DNA from: Pseudomonadota bacterium
Lineage (GTDB): Bacteria > Pseudomonadota > Alphaproteobacteria > Rhizobiales > Hyphomicrobiaceae
Reading direction: 5' to 3'
DNA length: 29,052 bases
NCBI GenBank assembly: GCA_023423275.1
Contig: JAFAFW010000093.1
Location: forward strand, 1 to 29,052
Positions within the stretch are counted from its first letter, which is position 1. The number at the start of each line of letters is the position of its first letter. The notes beneath the pieces are model-generated. The model made no database searches and was not told the DNA's origin. It was given only the letters and a program-made list of their open reading frames with translations. Positions 9,150-16,963 of this stretch are shown one piece after another. Both the position numbers and the translations under genes were made by a program.

Positions 9150-9761
9150 ATGAAGTTCTGGTGCGCTCCCGAGGCTCGGGGCTCAGAGTCGAGACCGTGT
9201 GGTGTGCTGGCTGCTTGGCTGGGCGGGCCGGTCGTTGCTGCTTTTCTATCTGCTGCGGCATTGGCGGGGACTGCATCTGATCTCATTCCGCCGTCAGAAA
9301 TTGCGAAGCCTGGCTTTGCATTGGTCGATGCCGCGGGCTCTCGACACGATCTCGCCGACGTCTCATCCGATGTCATTCTCGTCCATTTCTGGGCAACGTG
9401 GTGTGAACCATGCCGCGCTGAGCTCGCATCCTTGTCGCAACTCGCCGAGCATCAAGCCGGTCTGAGAGTGCTGGCTGTCAATGTTGCGGAGTCGCCTGCC
9501 CGCGTCCGCCGCTTTCTCGAAACAACGCCGGTGATGTTTCCTGTTCTCCTCGATGAAGACAGAACCGTGACGCGCGCCTGGGGTGTCGGCGTGCTTCCGA
9601 CAACCTTCATTCTCGATCGTGCTCTTGCCGTGCATCGCGTTGCCGAGCGCGACATCGACTGGCTGCGGCTAGATGTGCTGGCGATGCTGTCAGAAGTGGC
9701 GCGGATCTCACGTCAGACCACCTTCCACCAACAGGGAGAGAAACGACATGCCGATCAATAG
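9150..9761 (+). CDS. TlpA-like thioredoxin-fold thiol-disulfide protein, exported or membrane-anchored
   Basis: A 203-residue TlpA/ResA/CcmG-like protein. An N-terminal hydrophobic segment (about 18-42) is a signal peptide or membrane anchor. A thioredoxin fold follows, with active-site WCEPC (Cys85, Cys88) in VHFWATWCEPCRAELASL. The cis-proline region reads GVGVLPTTFILD. Such proteins reduce periplasmic disulfides for cytochrome c or metalloenzyme maturation. The ribosome site before the ATG at 9150 is weak, and a later start within the first 20 codons is possible. The 3' end overlaps the next gene by 14 bases, so both are probably translated together. Its place between a periplasmic formate dehydrogenase and selD suggests, but does not prove, a role in maturing exported redox proteins. 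Confidence 0.85.
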   Translation: MKFWCAPEARGSESRPCGVLAAWLGGPVVAAFLSAAALAGTASDLIPPSEIAKPGFALVDAAGSRHDLADVSSDVILVHFWATWCEPCRAELASLSQLAEHQAGLRVLAVNVAESPARVRRFLETTPVMFPVLLDEDRTVTRAWGVGVLPTTFILDRALAVHRVAERDIDWLRLDVLAMLSEVARISRQTTFHQQGEKRHADQ

Positions 9762-10854
9762 ACGAGACGCAATCAAGGCTGGTGGCGCAATGGCTGCGGC
9801 TCTTGCTCTGCCGAGGGCTGTTTTCGCACAGGGTGGCCGTTTTGCTCCAACTCCGGGCGGTTGGCGCACATTCGAAACCGTGACGAGGTTGCAGATTTCG
9901 AAGCCCGAGGGACGTGTTCAGGCTTGGATTCCGCTTCCGACCCTGAGTGAGTCAACGTGGTTTCGGCCGCAGGGAAATACTTGGACGACCAACGCGGCAT
10001 CTGCGGAGATCAAACGCGATCCCAAATATGGCGCGGAATTCCTGCACGCCGTCTGGGCGGATGATGAAAAGGCGCCCCTCGTCGAGATCACCGGGAAATT
10101 TGCTACGCGCGACAGATCCGTCGATCTCTCGAAGCCGGGCCATGTTGCTCCGCTTTCTGACGCGGAGTTGAAACTTTACACCGAAGGCACGATCCTCATT
10201 CCCATCGATGGGATCGTGAAGGAAACGTCGGACAAGATTACGGCTGGCGCGACAGCAGACATCGACAAAGCGCGCAGCATCTACGAGTGGGTGGTGGAGA
10301 ACAGCGCGCGCGATCCGAAAACCCGGGGATGCGGCATCGGCGATGTCGCGGGGATGTTGAAGAGCAGCAATCTGAAGGGCAAGTGCGCCGATCTCAATGC
10401 GCTTTACGTGGGGCTCGCGCGTGCGGCAGGCCTTCCCGCCCGCGACGTTTATGGTGCGCGCGTTGCACCATCACAGTTTGGTTACAAGAGCCTCGGCGCC
10501 GGCACGGAGGTCATCACCAAGGCCCAGCACTGCCGCGCAGAGGTCTGGCTTTCCGGATTCGGCTGGGTGCCTGTCGATCCCGCCGACGTGCGCAAGGTGA
10601 TCCTGGAGGAGCCGCCCGCGAACCTGCCGCTGGCGGATCCGAAAGTCGCGGATGCCAGAAAGGCCTTGTTCGGCGCGTGGGAAATGAACTGGCTGGCCTA
10701 CAATGTGGCGCATGATCTTGCGCTCCCTGGAGCCAAGGGACCGACGCTGGAATTTCTGATGTATCCCCAGGCGGAGACGGCGGCAGGGCGCCTGGATTGT
10801 CTCGACCCCGATACGTTCACCTACAAGATTACGGCCCGGGAGCTGACGGCCTGA
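9748..10854 (+). CDS. Tat-exported transglutaminase-like superfamily protein
   Basis: A 368-residue protein. The N-terminus MPINRRDAIKAGGAMAAALA is a Tat-type signal with an Arg-Arg pair and a hydrophobic core, cleaved probably after FAQ. The transglutaminase core holds the expected Cys-His-Asp triad: Cys213 in LKGKCADLNALYVGLARAAG, His261 in AQHCRAEVWLSGFGW and Asp277 in VPVDPAD. Bacterial members of this fold are mostly putative thiol proteases or amidases; true cross-linking is rarely shown. The ATG at 9748 has GGGAGAG upstream and lies inside the end of the TlpA-like gene. It is followed 79 bases later by selD. Tat export implies folding, or cofactor loading, before transport. Substrate unknown. 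Confidence 0.87.
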   Translation: MPINRRDAIKAGGAMAAALALPRAVFAQGGRFAPTPGGWRTFETVTRLQISKPEGRVQAWIPLPTLSESTWFRPQGNTWTTNAASAEIKRDPKYGAEFLHAVWADDEKAPLVEITGKFATRDRSVDLSKPGHVAPLSDAELKLYTEGTILIPIDGIVKETSDKITAGATADIDKARSIYEWVVENSARDPKTRGCGIGDVAGMLKSSNLKGKCADLNALYVGLARAAGLPARDVYGARVAPSQFGYKSLGAGTEVITKAQHCRAEVWLSGFGWVPVDPADVRKVILEEPPANLPLADPKVADARKALFGAWEMNWLAYNVAHDLALPGAKGPTLEFLMYPQAETAAGRLDCLDPDTFTYKITARELTA

Positions 10855-10933
10855 GCGGCCGCGGTTACAATTCAAGGGGCGGCGCGGGTTCGCGTCGCCT
10901 GCATCTGCGACGCACGTCGTCAGGAGAATACGC

Positions 10934-11980
10934 ATGAACGTCCCTCAGCTCAGATTGACCAGCCTCGCACATGGCGGCGGCTGCGGTTGCAAGCTTGCGC
11001 CGTCGGTTCTGCAGCAACTTCTCGCGGATCAGCCTGCGATGGCTGCATACAAGCAGCTGCTCGTCGGGACGGAAACGGCTGACGACGCTGCCGTCTGGCA
11101 GCACGACGAAAACACCTGCATCATCGCGACCACCGACTTTTTCATGCCCATGGTCGACGACCCCTATGATTTCGGCCGTATAGCCGCGACCAATGCCATT
11201 TCGGATGTCTACGCCATGGGTGGCCGTCCGATCATGGCGTTGGCCATTCTCGGCATGCCCGTTGACAAGATCCCGGCCGAGATGGTGCGGGAGATCCTGA
11301 AGGGTGGTTCGTCGGTCTGCGCCGCGGCGGGCATTCCCGTTGCCGGCGGTCACTCCATCGATTGCCCTGAACCTGTCTATGGCCTCGCCGTCATCGGTGT
11401 CTGCCGCCCCGAACATGTCAGGCGCAATGCGAGCGCCAAGACCGGTGATGCACTGATCCTGACCAAGCCGATCGGCGTCGGGATTTACTCCGCTGCGATC
11501 AAGAAGGGTGAACTGTCTGCGGATGGTTACGCCGAGATGATCGGCACGACGACGCTGCTGAACAGGATCGGCGCCGAGCTTGCTCAGAACGATGCGGTTC
11601 ACGCGATCACGGACGTCACTGGCTTCGGCGTGCTCGGGCATGCGATCGAGATGGCGCGAGGGTCGGAGCTGACGATCGTTCTTCACGGCGAAGGGATTCC
11701 CGTGTTGCGCGACGTGACACGTCTGGCTCAGGCTGGCTTTGTCACGGGCGCCTCGCACCGCAATTGGGCGAGCTATGGTGAGAGCGTTGATTTGCCGGTC
11801 GACTGTCCGGATTGGCGACGCCATCTTCTGACTGATCCGCAGACGTCCGGAGGATTGCTGATCGCCTGCGCCGCCGACAGCGCGCCGGCAATCGTGCGGA
11901 GCATACAGGAGGCGGGCTACCCGGCTGCGTCCGTCATCGGTCGCGCGGAAGCGGGTTCGGCGCGCGTCAAGGTCACCTGA
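10934..11980 (+). CDS. selD: Selenophosphate synthetase SelD (cysteine form)
   Basis: SelD makes selenophosphate from selenide and ATP; the product is the selenium donor for SelA. The protein has 348 residues and aligns along its length with E. coli SelD. It starts LTSLAHGGGCGCKLAP, giving active-site Cys17, Cys19 and Lys20, so it is not itself a selenoprotein. Further signatures are DDAAVW, TTDFFMPMVDDPYDFGRIA, ATNAISDVYAMGG, GGHSIDCPEP, ITDVTGFGVLGHAIEM and LTDPQTSGGLL. AGGAG lies seven bases before the ATG. The 79-base gap before it (10855-10933) holds nothing I recognise. It converges with the MFS gene at a distance of 10 bases. Confidence 0.98.
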   Translation: MNVPQLRLTSLAHGGGCGCKLAPSVLQQLLADQPAMAAYKQLLVGTETADDAAVWQHDENTCIIATTDFFMPMVDDPYDFGRIAATNAISDVYAMGGRPIMALAILGMPVDKIPAEMVREILKGGSSVCAAAGIPVAGGHSIDCPEPVYGLAVIGVCRPEHVRRNASAKTGDALILTKPIGVGIYSAAIKKGELSADGYAEMIGTTTLLNRIGAELAQNDAVHAITDVTGFGVLGHAIEMARGSELTIVLHGEGIPVLRDVTRLAQAGFVTGASHRNWASYGESVDLPVDCPDWRRHLLTDPQTSGGLLIACAADSAPAIVRSIQEAGYPAASVIGRAEAGSARVKVT

Positions 11981-11990
11981 GACGCGCCGG

Positions 11991-13490
11991 TCAGGCCTCC
12001 GGCTTACGCCCGAGATCGACGTCCGGGATCGTTGCCGCAAGGATCGCGGTGAGGCCGCTCACGACGCCGAGCATTGCGAAAACGAATCTGAAGGCAAGCC
12101 GCGCGGCATCCACGGAGGCGGTCGGCAATGCCATGATGTGCGGTGATGATGTCAATGCATCGCTGATTTCGTGCGTGAGGTTGGGAGCCAGATATTGGAA
12201 GGCAACGATCAGAAGCATCGAGGCCAGGGCGGCACCTATAAGGCCACCGATTGACCGGCTGAACGAGATGAGGCCGGTTGCGCGCCCGACGCGCGGCACC
12301 CCGGCGGCCCATTGCACGAGCGTCTGAGACAGGGGGCCGATCATCCCCAATCCAAGACCGGTCACGATCAACGCAAGCGCGATCGCCCACAAGCCGAGGT
12401 GCAGCACGCTCGCCAGGGTGAAGAAGCCGACTGCCGCAGTGCCGAAGCCGATCCCCATGAGGTGTCCGGTCTGGCCAGTGCGGGAGATACGCGTGCCGGC
12501 GAGCATGGCGGCGGTGACTTGCGCCAGAACGGCGGGCAGCAGCATCAGCCCCGAGACCGCGGGCCCGACGCCAACGACAAGCTGGAGAAATATCGGCAAT
12601 TGCACGATCAGTGAAAACAAGACGGCAGCAAACAACAGCACGCAAAACACGCATCGCCACACGACAGGCTTTGCCAGCAGGTCGACGGGCAGCAACGGAT
12701 CGTCACTTCGCGCTTCGACGGGAATGAGCAAAGCGTAACCGAGAAGGGACAGTCCCGCGAGCCCGGCGACGAGCGGATTGACCCATCCGATCGAAACTCC
12801 GAGGCTGAGCGTCGTCAAAAGAGTGACGCTTGAGGCGATCACCAGGAACGTGCCGAAAATGTCGAACCGGAACCGCTGATCGCCGGGCAATGATGTGATC
12901 CGCACGACGACGACCGCCGCGAGGAGACCAAGCGGAATATTGGCCCAGAACACGGACCTCCATCCCAGCGTCTCAGACAGCACACCGCCTGCGAACGGTC
13001 CGATCGTGCTGGCCAGAGCAAATACGGCACTGAACCAGCCTTGGAAGCGGCCACGCTCGCGCGGGCTCACGGCTTCGCCGATCAGCGCCTGCGCGAGCGT
13101 GATCAGGCCGCCGCCGCCCAAGCCCTGGACGAACCGTGCAGCCACGAGCATTTCGAAGCTCAAGGCCAGTGTGCAAGCCAAAGATCCCGTCACGAAGAAT
13201 CCGAGCGCCCAGATCATCGCCCGCCGACGGCCGAAGGCGTCGCCCAGGCGGCCATAGACCGGTGCAGCAATGGTGGCTGCGAGCAGATAGGCAGTCACCA
13301 CCCACGTGATATGAATGAAATTGCCAAGCGCGGCTGCAATCGCGGGCAGAGCGGCCGCGACGATCGTCTGATCCAGTGCGCCGAGAAACATTGCCGGCGC
13401 GACATAGAAAAACATGCGCCCGAAACGCTGCCGCTCTTGTGCCAAGGCTTCGGCAGTGGATCGATCACTGTATGAGCGCAAGGGACTCAC
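11991..13490 (-). CDS. MFS drug/solute exporter, DHA2 (EmrB/QacA-like) family
   Basis: A proton-driven inner-membrane exporter of about 499 residues with roughly 14 hydrophobic helices, the length and helix number of the DHA2 family. The first helix region reads LGALDQTIVAAALPAIAAAL, with the family D-x-T-I-V-x-x-A-L-P motif. Motif A between helices 2 and 3 is GRLGDAFGRRR. ARFVQGLGGGGLITL and GPFAGGVLSETLGWRSVFW match the 14-helix subgroup. I chose the GTG at 13490 because AGGA lies six bases before it; longer starts up to a TTG at 13526 are open. The substrate cannot be told from sequence. It lies 40 bases after the DUF1275 gene on the same strand. Confidence 0.85.
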   Translation of the reverse strand: MSPLRSYSDRSTAEALAQERQRFGRMFFYVAPAMFLGALDQTIVAAALPAIAAALGNFIHITWVVTAYLLAATIAAPVYGRLGDAFGRRRAMIWALGFFVTGSLACTLALSFEMLVAARFVQGLGGGGLITLAQALIGEAVSPRERGRFQGWFSAVFALASTIGPFAGGVLSETLGWRSVFWANIPLGLLAAVVVVRITSLPGDQRFRFDIFGTFLVIASSVTLLTTLSLGVSIGWVNPLVAGLAGLSLLGYALLIPVEARSDDPLLPVDLLAKPVVWRCVFCVLLFAAVLFSLIVQLPIFLQLVVGVGPAVSGLMLLPAVLAQVTAAMLAGTRISRTGQTGHLMGIGFGTAAVGFFTLASVLHLGLWAIALALIVTGLGLGMIGPLSQTLVQWAAGVPRVGRATGLISFSRSIGGLIGAALASMLLIVAFQYLAPNLTHEISDALTSSPHIMALPTASVDAARLAFRFVFAMLGVVSGLTAILAATIPDVDLGRKPEA

Positions 13491-13530
13491 GGCATATCCT
13501 TTCGATCCCCTGGTCACGCGCTCCAAAGCT

Positions 13531-14190
13531 CTAAAGCCATCCCATGCTGGTCGCGAAGATCAGGCAGATTATGGCGATTGCGATGGCCCAGAGGCAGGCG
13601 GCGAGACCAAATGCTGCGAATGCCAAGGCGCCCAAAATAACGCCACTGACGAAGGTGAGCCAGGATGCGGCGTTCAGGGCAGCGCGCCCAGCCTCTGCGG
13701 CATCCGAGGATATACGTGCCAGCGCCTGCCCAAGGCTGAAGAGATTGCCTGAAATGAAACCTCGGCCGATGTCGGCTTTTGCGACAACCTGATGGAGCGT
13801 GTTCTGCATTCCCATCGCGGAGGCAATCAAAATAAGGGCCGTTTTCTGCAGGCCGATATGCAGGAGCGCGATCGCCATCAAAAAGATGAGGAGTTCCGCT
13901 GCAAGTACGATACGCAGGCTTTTGAAAGCATCGGTAATAAAAGTACCCGCCGAGACGCCGGCAACGAATGCCGCAACAACTCCGGCAGCCGTCAAGGCCG
14001 TTGCCCGGTCGCCGCCCGCAAGCGACAGGCCCAGATGCGTGCTGTTTCCGCTCATGAAGGAGAGATAAAGATGACCGAGCGGGATGAAGCCGACCGCGTC
14101 CATGAACCCTGCCATCGCCGTCAATACGGTGGCAAGGACAGTCCTCTGCGGCATGTCCAGTCGCGACCGTAAATCCGTATCGGCCACCAT
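13531..14190 (-). CDS. DUF1275 (YoaK-like) membrane protein
   Basis: A membrane protein of about 219 residues with six hydrophobic helices. The N-terminal block GFMDAVGFIPLGHLYLSFMSGNST is characteristic of the DUF1275/YoaK family (shown split: GFMDAVGFIPLGHLYL, then SFMSGNST). ASAMGMQNTLHQ is the second conserved block. No biochemical function is established for the family; a transport role is often assumed. ATG at 14190 is the proposed start, with GAGGA immediately before it, which is close for a ribosome site; ATG at 14154 (MPQRTVLATV) is the alternative. It precedes the MFS gene by 40 bases and probably shares its transcript. Confidence 0.8.
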   Translation of the reverse strand: MVADTDLRSRLDMPQRTVLATVLTAMAGFMDAVGFIPLGHLYLSFMSGNSTHLGLSLAGGDRATALTAAGVVAAFVAGVSAGTFITDAFKSLRIVLAAELLIFLMAIALLHIGLQKTALILIASAMGMQNTLHQVVAKADIGRGFISGNLFSLGQALARISSDAAEAGRAALNAASWLTFVSGVILGALAFAAFGLAACLWAIAIAIICLIFATSMGWL

Positions 14191-14235
14191 TCCTCGGCAG
14201 GGGCTCCTTGCCCTGTTCGATATTTGACGAAACGA

Positions 14236-14266
14236 TGTGCCGCAGGCCGAGGCGGCCTGCGGCACA
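14236..14266 (-). terminator. Perfect 14-bp inverted repeat after dps, probable terminator
   Basis: TGTGCCGCAGGCCG (14236-14249) and CGGCCTGCGGCACA (14253-14266) are perfect complements around a three-base loop. It lies between the dps stop and the DUF1275 start. The stem is very stable, but neither strand continues into a clear T-run, so it may slow or block transcription rather than be a classical intrinsic terminator. Confidence 0.55.
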
Positions 14267-14305
14267 TGCAAATGGAACGCTCGTGATATCTCGTCTCAGG
14301 ATAAA

Positions 14306-14839
14306 TCAGCGGTTGGATTTATCCGTCCGTGTCGCCTCGAACAGGAACCAGGCGCGGCGCTCGGTTTCATCCAACCAGACTTCGATCAAGCTCGTCGTGG
14401 CCACGTCGCCATAGTTCTCGCAGACCTCGTGGGTCTGGCGCATGCTCGCAGCGAGCTGAAGGTTATCGTCGCGGAGTTCGGCCAGCATGTCCTGGGCTTC
14501 GACATACGACGCGTCATTGTCGAGGAGGCGTTGCTGCCGCGAGATCTGACCGATCGAGCGAAGCGTGGTCCCTCCGATCTTACGCGCGCGCTCCGCAATC
14601 GGATCGGTCATGGCAAAAATCTGATCGCCTTGCTCATCGAGCATCAGGTGATAATCGCGAAAGTGCGGCCCGCTGATGTGCCAATGGAAATTCTTGGTCT
14701 TGAGATAGAGAGCAAAGACGTCGGCCAGGACGCCAGTGAGAGCGGCCGAGATGTCGCGGACGGCATCTTCGCTGAATCCGGACGGCGTGCGAAGGCGCTC
14801 GCGCTCATAAGCGACTTTGGGAGAAACGGCATTACGCAT
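14306..14839 (-). CDS. dps: Dps-family DNA-binding ferritin-like protein
   Basis: Dps dodecamers oxidise and store Fe(II) with peroxide and can coat DNA under stress. The protein has 177 residues. The ferroxidase ligands sit at His52, His64, Asp68, Asp79 and Glu83, each one residue after those of E. coli Dps. Signatures are KTKNFHWHISGPHF, LMLDEQGDQI and DPIAERARKIGG. The ATG at 14839 has AGGAG six bases upstream; the longer open frame upstream is noncoding. The N-terminus has few lysines, so DNA binding is less certain than iron storage. A possible sigma-EcfG promoter lies 63-88 bases before the start. Confidence 0.94.
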   Translation of the reverse strand: MRNAVSPKVAYERERLRTPSGFSEDAVRDISAALTGVLADVFALYLKTKNFHWHISGPHFRDYHLMLDEQGDQIFAMTDPIAERARKIGGTTLRSIGQISRQQRLLDNDASYVEAQDMLAELRDDNLQLAASMRQTHEVCENYGDVATTSLIEVWLDETERRAWFLFEATRTDKSNR

Positions 14840-14901
14840 AACCTGCTCCTCATGCTTGAGATGCTTTTCATACCGATGGGGCGGACTCGGGCTCTCTTCT
14901 A

Positions 14902-14927
14902 GAATGCTCCTTTCTTTTTCCGGTTCC
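14902..14927 (-). promoter_or_regulatory. Candidate sigma-EcfG (general stress) promoter of dps
   Basis: On the minus strand GGAAC (14927-14923) is followed after 16 bases by CATTC (14906-14902). The alphaproteobacterial EcfG consensus is GGAAC, 16-17 bases, CGTT, so the -35 is perfect and the -10 has one mismatch. dps is a common member of this regulon. Confidence 0.4.
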
Positions 14928-14959
14928 CACGGCCGTCGTTGGAGAGATTGCTGTGTTGC

Positions 14960-14977
14960 CGCATCCTTGAGGATGCG
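14960..14977 (-). terminator. Small hairpin downstream of the ABC ATPase gene
   Basis: CGCATCC, a TTGA loop and GGATGCG form a 7-bp stem about 95 bases beyond the end of the glucosylglycerol operon. There is no T-run, so termination is a weak inference. The rest of the 231-base interval 14840-15070 holds the dps promoter region and nothing else I recognise. Confidence 0.25.
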
Positions 14978-15070
14978 AGCGCTTGCCTGTACGCAGGTGT
15001 GTCGGTGACCTTGCCGAAATGCCGGGCATCGTCGGCAGATCGAAATCATAGGCACCGGCATTTGCCAGCG

Positions 15071-16132
15071 TCATGTGACCCGCGCGCCGTCGTCCTGGTT
15101 GAACAGATGCAGCCGCTGCGGATCGAGCCGGAGTGCGAGCATATCTCCGTTACGCGGCAGCGAGGCTTCCGCTGAATCACGAACGGCCAAGGTGCTTCCG
15201 TCGCTCAAAGCGGCGTGAATGATGCGCGACTCGCCAAGTTCCTCGATATGGAGAACCCGCGCGCTCAACGCGTTCTGCTCTCCACTCGTGGTCAACGCTA
15301 TGTTTTCGGAGCGAATGCCGAGATCCGCAGGGCCGCTGTAGTGCGTGTCGGCTGGAAGGCGATCGCCCGAAGGCAGGATAGCCGTGCCGCCCTCGATCCG
15401 CACGGGCAGGATATTCATCGCCGGTGAGCCGATGAACTGAGCCGCGAACCGCGTTTCCGGGCGCTTATAGAGGTCCGTCGGCGTTCCGACCTGCTCGATA
15501 CGTCCCTTGTTCAGCAGGACGATACGGTTGGCAAGCGTCATCGCCTCGAGCTGATCGTGCGTCACGTAGATCATGGTGGAGGAGAGATTGTCGTGCATGC
15601 GCGCAATCTCGAGACGCGTTTGGGAACGCAAAGCAGCGTCGAGGTTGGAAAGTGGTTCGTCAAAAAGAAAGACTTGCGGTTGACGGACGATGGCACGCGC
15701 AATCGCAACGCGCTGACGCTGCCCGCCGGATAGCTCTCGCGGCCGACGATGCAGGATGTCACTGATTTGCAGCATGTCGGCGACACGCCGGACCCGCGCG
15801 TCGACCGTCTCGTTTGCGGTGGCCGTCATCTGCAGGCCGAACGCGATGTTCTTATAAGCATCCATGTGCGGGTAAAGCGCGTAGGACTGAAAGACCATCG
15901 ACACGCCACGCTTGGCGGGAGGGAGTTGCGTGACATCCTTCTCGCCGATCCAGATGGAGCCGGACGTCGCGATTTCCAATCCTGCGATGAGCCGAAGCAG
16001 AGTCGACTTTCCGCAGCCTGACGGACCTACGAAAACAACGAATTCACCGTCCGCAATATCGAGATTGATATTGCGGATCACCTCGACATCGCCGAAGCGC
16101 TTGACCAATGTCTCAAGCCGCACGCCCGCCAT
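15071..16132 (-). CDS. ggtA: ABC transporter ATP-binding protein (MalK/UgpC type), probable glucosylglycerol/trehalose uptake
   Basis: A 353-residue ATPase of the carbohydrate uptake type. Walker A is GPSGCGKST (36-44), the signature LSGGQ (134-138), Walker B VFLFDE (154-159) and the switch histidine His192. A C-terminal regulatory domain of about 120 residues (OB-fold, GSPAMNILPVRIEGG onward) places it with MalK, UgpC and GgtA. It starts three bases after the stop of the second permease gene and is last in the seven-gene operon. In Synechocystis one such ATPase, GgtA, serves glucosylglycerol uptake. The symbol follows the operon's GgpS gene; sequence alone does not fix the substrate. Confidence 0.85.
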   Translation of the reverse strand: MAGVRLETLVKRFGDVEVIRNINLDIADGEFVVFVGPSGCGKSTLLRLIAGLEIATSGSIWIGEKDVTQLPPAKRGVSMVFQSYALYPHMDAYKNIAFGLQMTATANETVDARVRRVADMLQISDILHRRPRELSGGQRQRVAIARAIVRQPQVFLFDEPLSNLDAALRSQTRLEIARMHDNLSSTMIYVTHDQLEAMTLANRIVLLNKGRIEQVGTPTDLYKRPETRFAAQFIGSPAMNILPVRIEGGTAILPSGDRLPADTHYSGPADLGIRSENIALTTSGEQNALSARVLHIEELGESRIIHAALSDGSTLAVRDSAEASLPRNGDMLALRLDPQRLHLFNQDDGARVT

Positions 16133-16135
16133 CGC

Positions 16136-16963
16136 CTAACCTTTGACTGCGCCGGTCGTCAGGCCGGCCACGAGCCGGCGCTGGAAAACCAGAACCAGCA
16201 AGATCAGCGGCACCGTCACGATGACGGACGCCGCCATGATATTCCCCCATGGCAGCTCGTGCTCGCTGGCGCCCGTGATGAGGGCGATGGCGACGGGAAC
16301 CGTGCGCTGCTCGTTAGAGAGAGTGAACGTCAATGCGAATAGGAATTCATTCCACGCCGCGATGAAGGCGAGCAGTCCCGTCGCAGCAATCGCCGGACCC
16401 ATCAGCGGCAGGAAAATCCGCGTGACGATCACGAACGGGCTCAGACCGTCCATGATCGCTGCTTCTTCGATTTCGAGCGGCAGATCGCGCATGAATGTGG
16501 TCAGCATCCAGACGGTAAACGGCAGTGTAAAAATCATGTACGACAGGATCAGGCCGCCCAGGTTGTTGTAAAGCCCGAGCACTCGGATCACCTCAAAGAG
16601 CCCCGACAGCACGGCGACCTGCGGAAACATGGAGACGGCCAGGATCGTATAAAGCAGCGTCCGGCGGCCCGCGAATTCCACTCTGCTCAGCGCAAACGCG
16701 GCAGTGAGGCCTAGCCCCAGCGACACGGCAACGACGGCAGTTGCGACGAAGATCGAGTTCAGGATGTTGCGCGCGAACGGCTGTTCCTGCCAGATCCGCA
16801 CATAATTCGTCAGATCAAATCGCGTCGGCCAATAGTCGACCTGGAACAGCTCGGAGCCGGATTTGAATGACGTGACGATGGCATAATAAAATGGAAACAG
16901 CAGAAAAACTGCCAGGACGAGACAGGCGATCGTCAAGCCACCCGCGGAGAGCACACGTTTCAT
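16136..16963 (-). CDS. ggtD: ABC transporter permease 2 (MalG-like)
   Basis: A 275-residue inner-membrane permease with six predicted helices, starting MKRVLSAGGLTIACLVLAVF. The cytoplasmic EAA loop that docks to the ATPase reads EEAAIMDGLSPFVIVTRIFL. The C-terminal AASVIVTVPLILLVLVFQRR is typical of MalG-type CUT1 permeases. The ATG overlaps the stop of the first permease gene (ATGA), which fixes the start; a longer open frame upstream is out of context. It works as a heterodimer with the preceding permease. Substrate inferred from the operon: glucosylglycerol, possibly trehalose or sucrose as well. Confidence 0.85.
   Translation of the reverse strand: MKRVLSAGGLTIACLVLAVFLLFPFYYAIVTSFKSGSELFQVDYWPTRFDLTNYVRIWQEQPFARNILNSIFVATAVVAVSLGLGLTAAFALSRVEFAGRRTLLYTILAVSMFPQVAVLSGLFEVIRVLGLYNNLGGLILSYMIFTLPFTVWMLTTFMRDLPLEIEEAAIMDGLSPFVIVTRIFLPLMGPAIAATGLLAFIAAWNEFLFALTFTLSNEQRTVPVAIALITGASEHELPWGNIMAASVIVTVPLILLVLVFQRRLVAGLTTGAVKG

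Noticed and set aside
10865..12040. A 391-codon minus-strand open frame opposite selD
   Set aside because: selD is conserved along its length on the plus strand. The antisense product is arginine-rich and unlike any known family.
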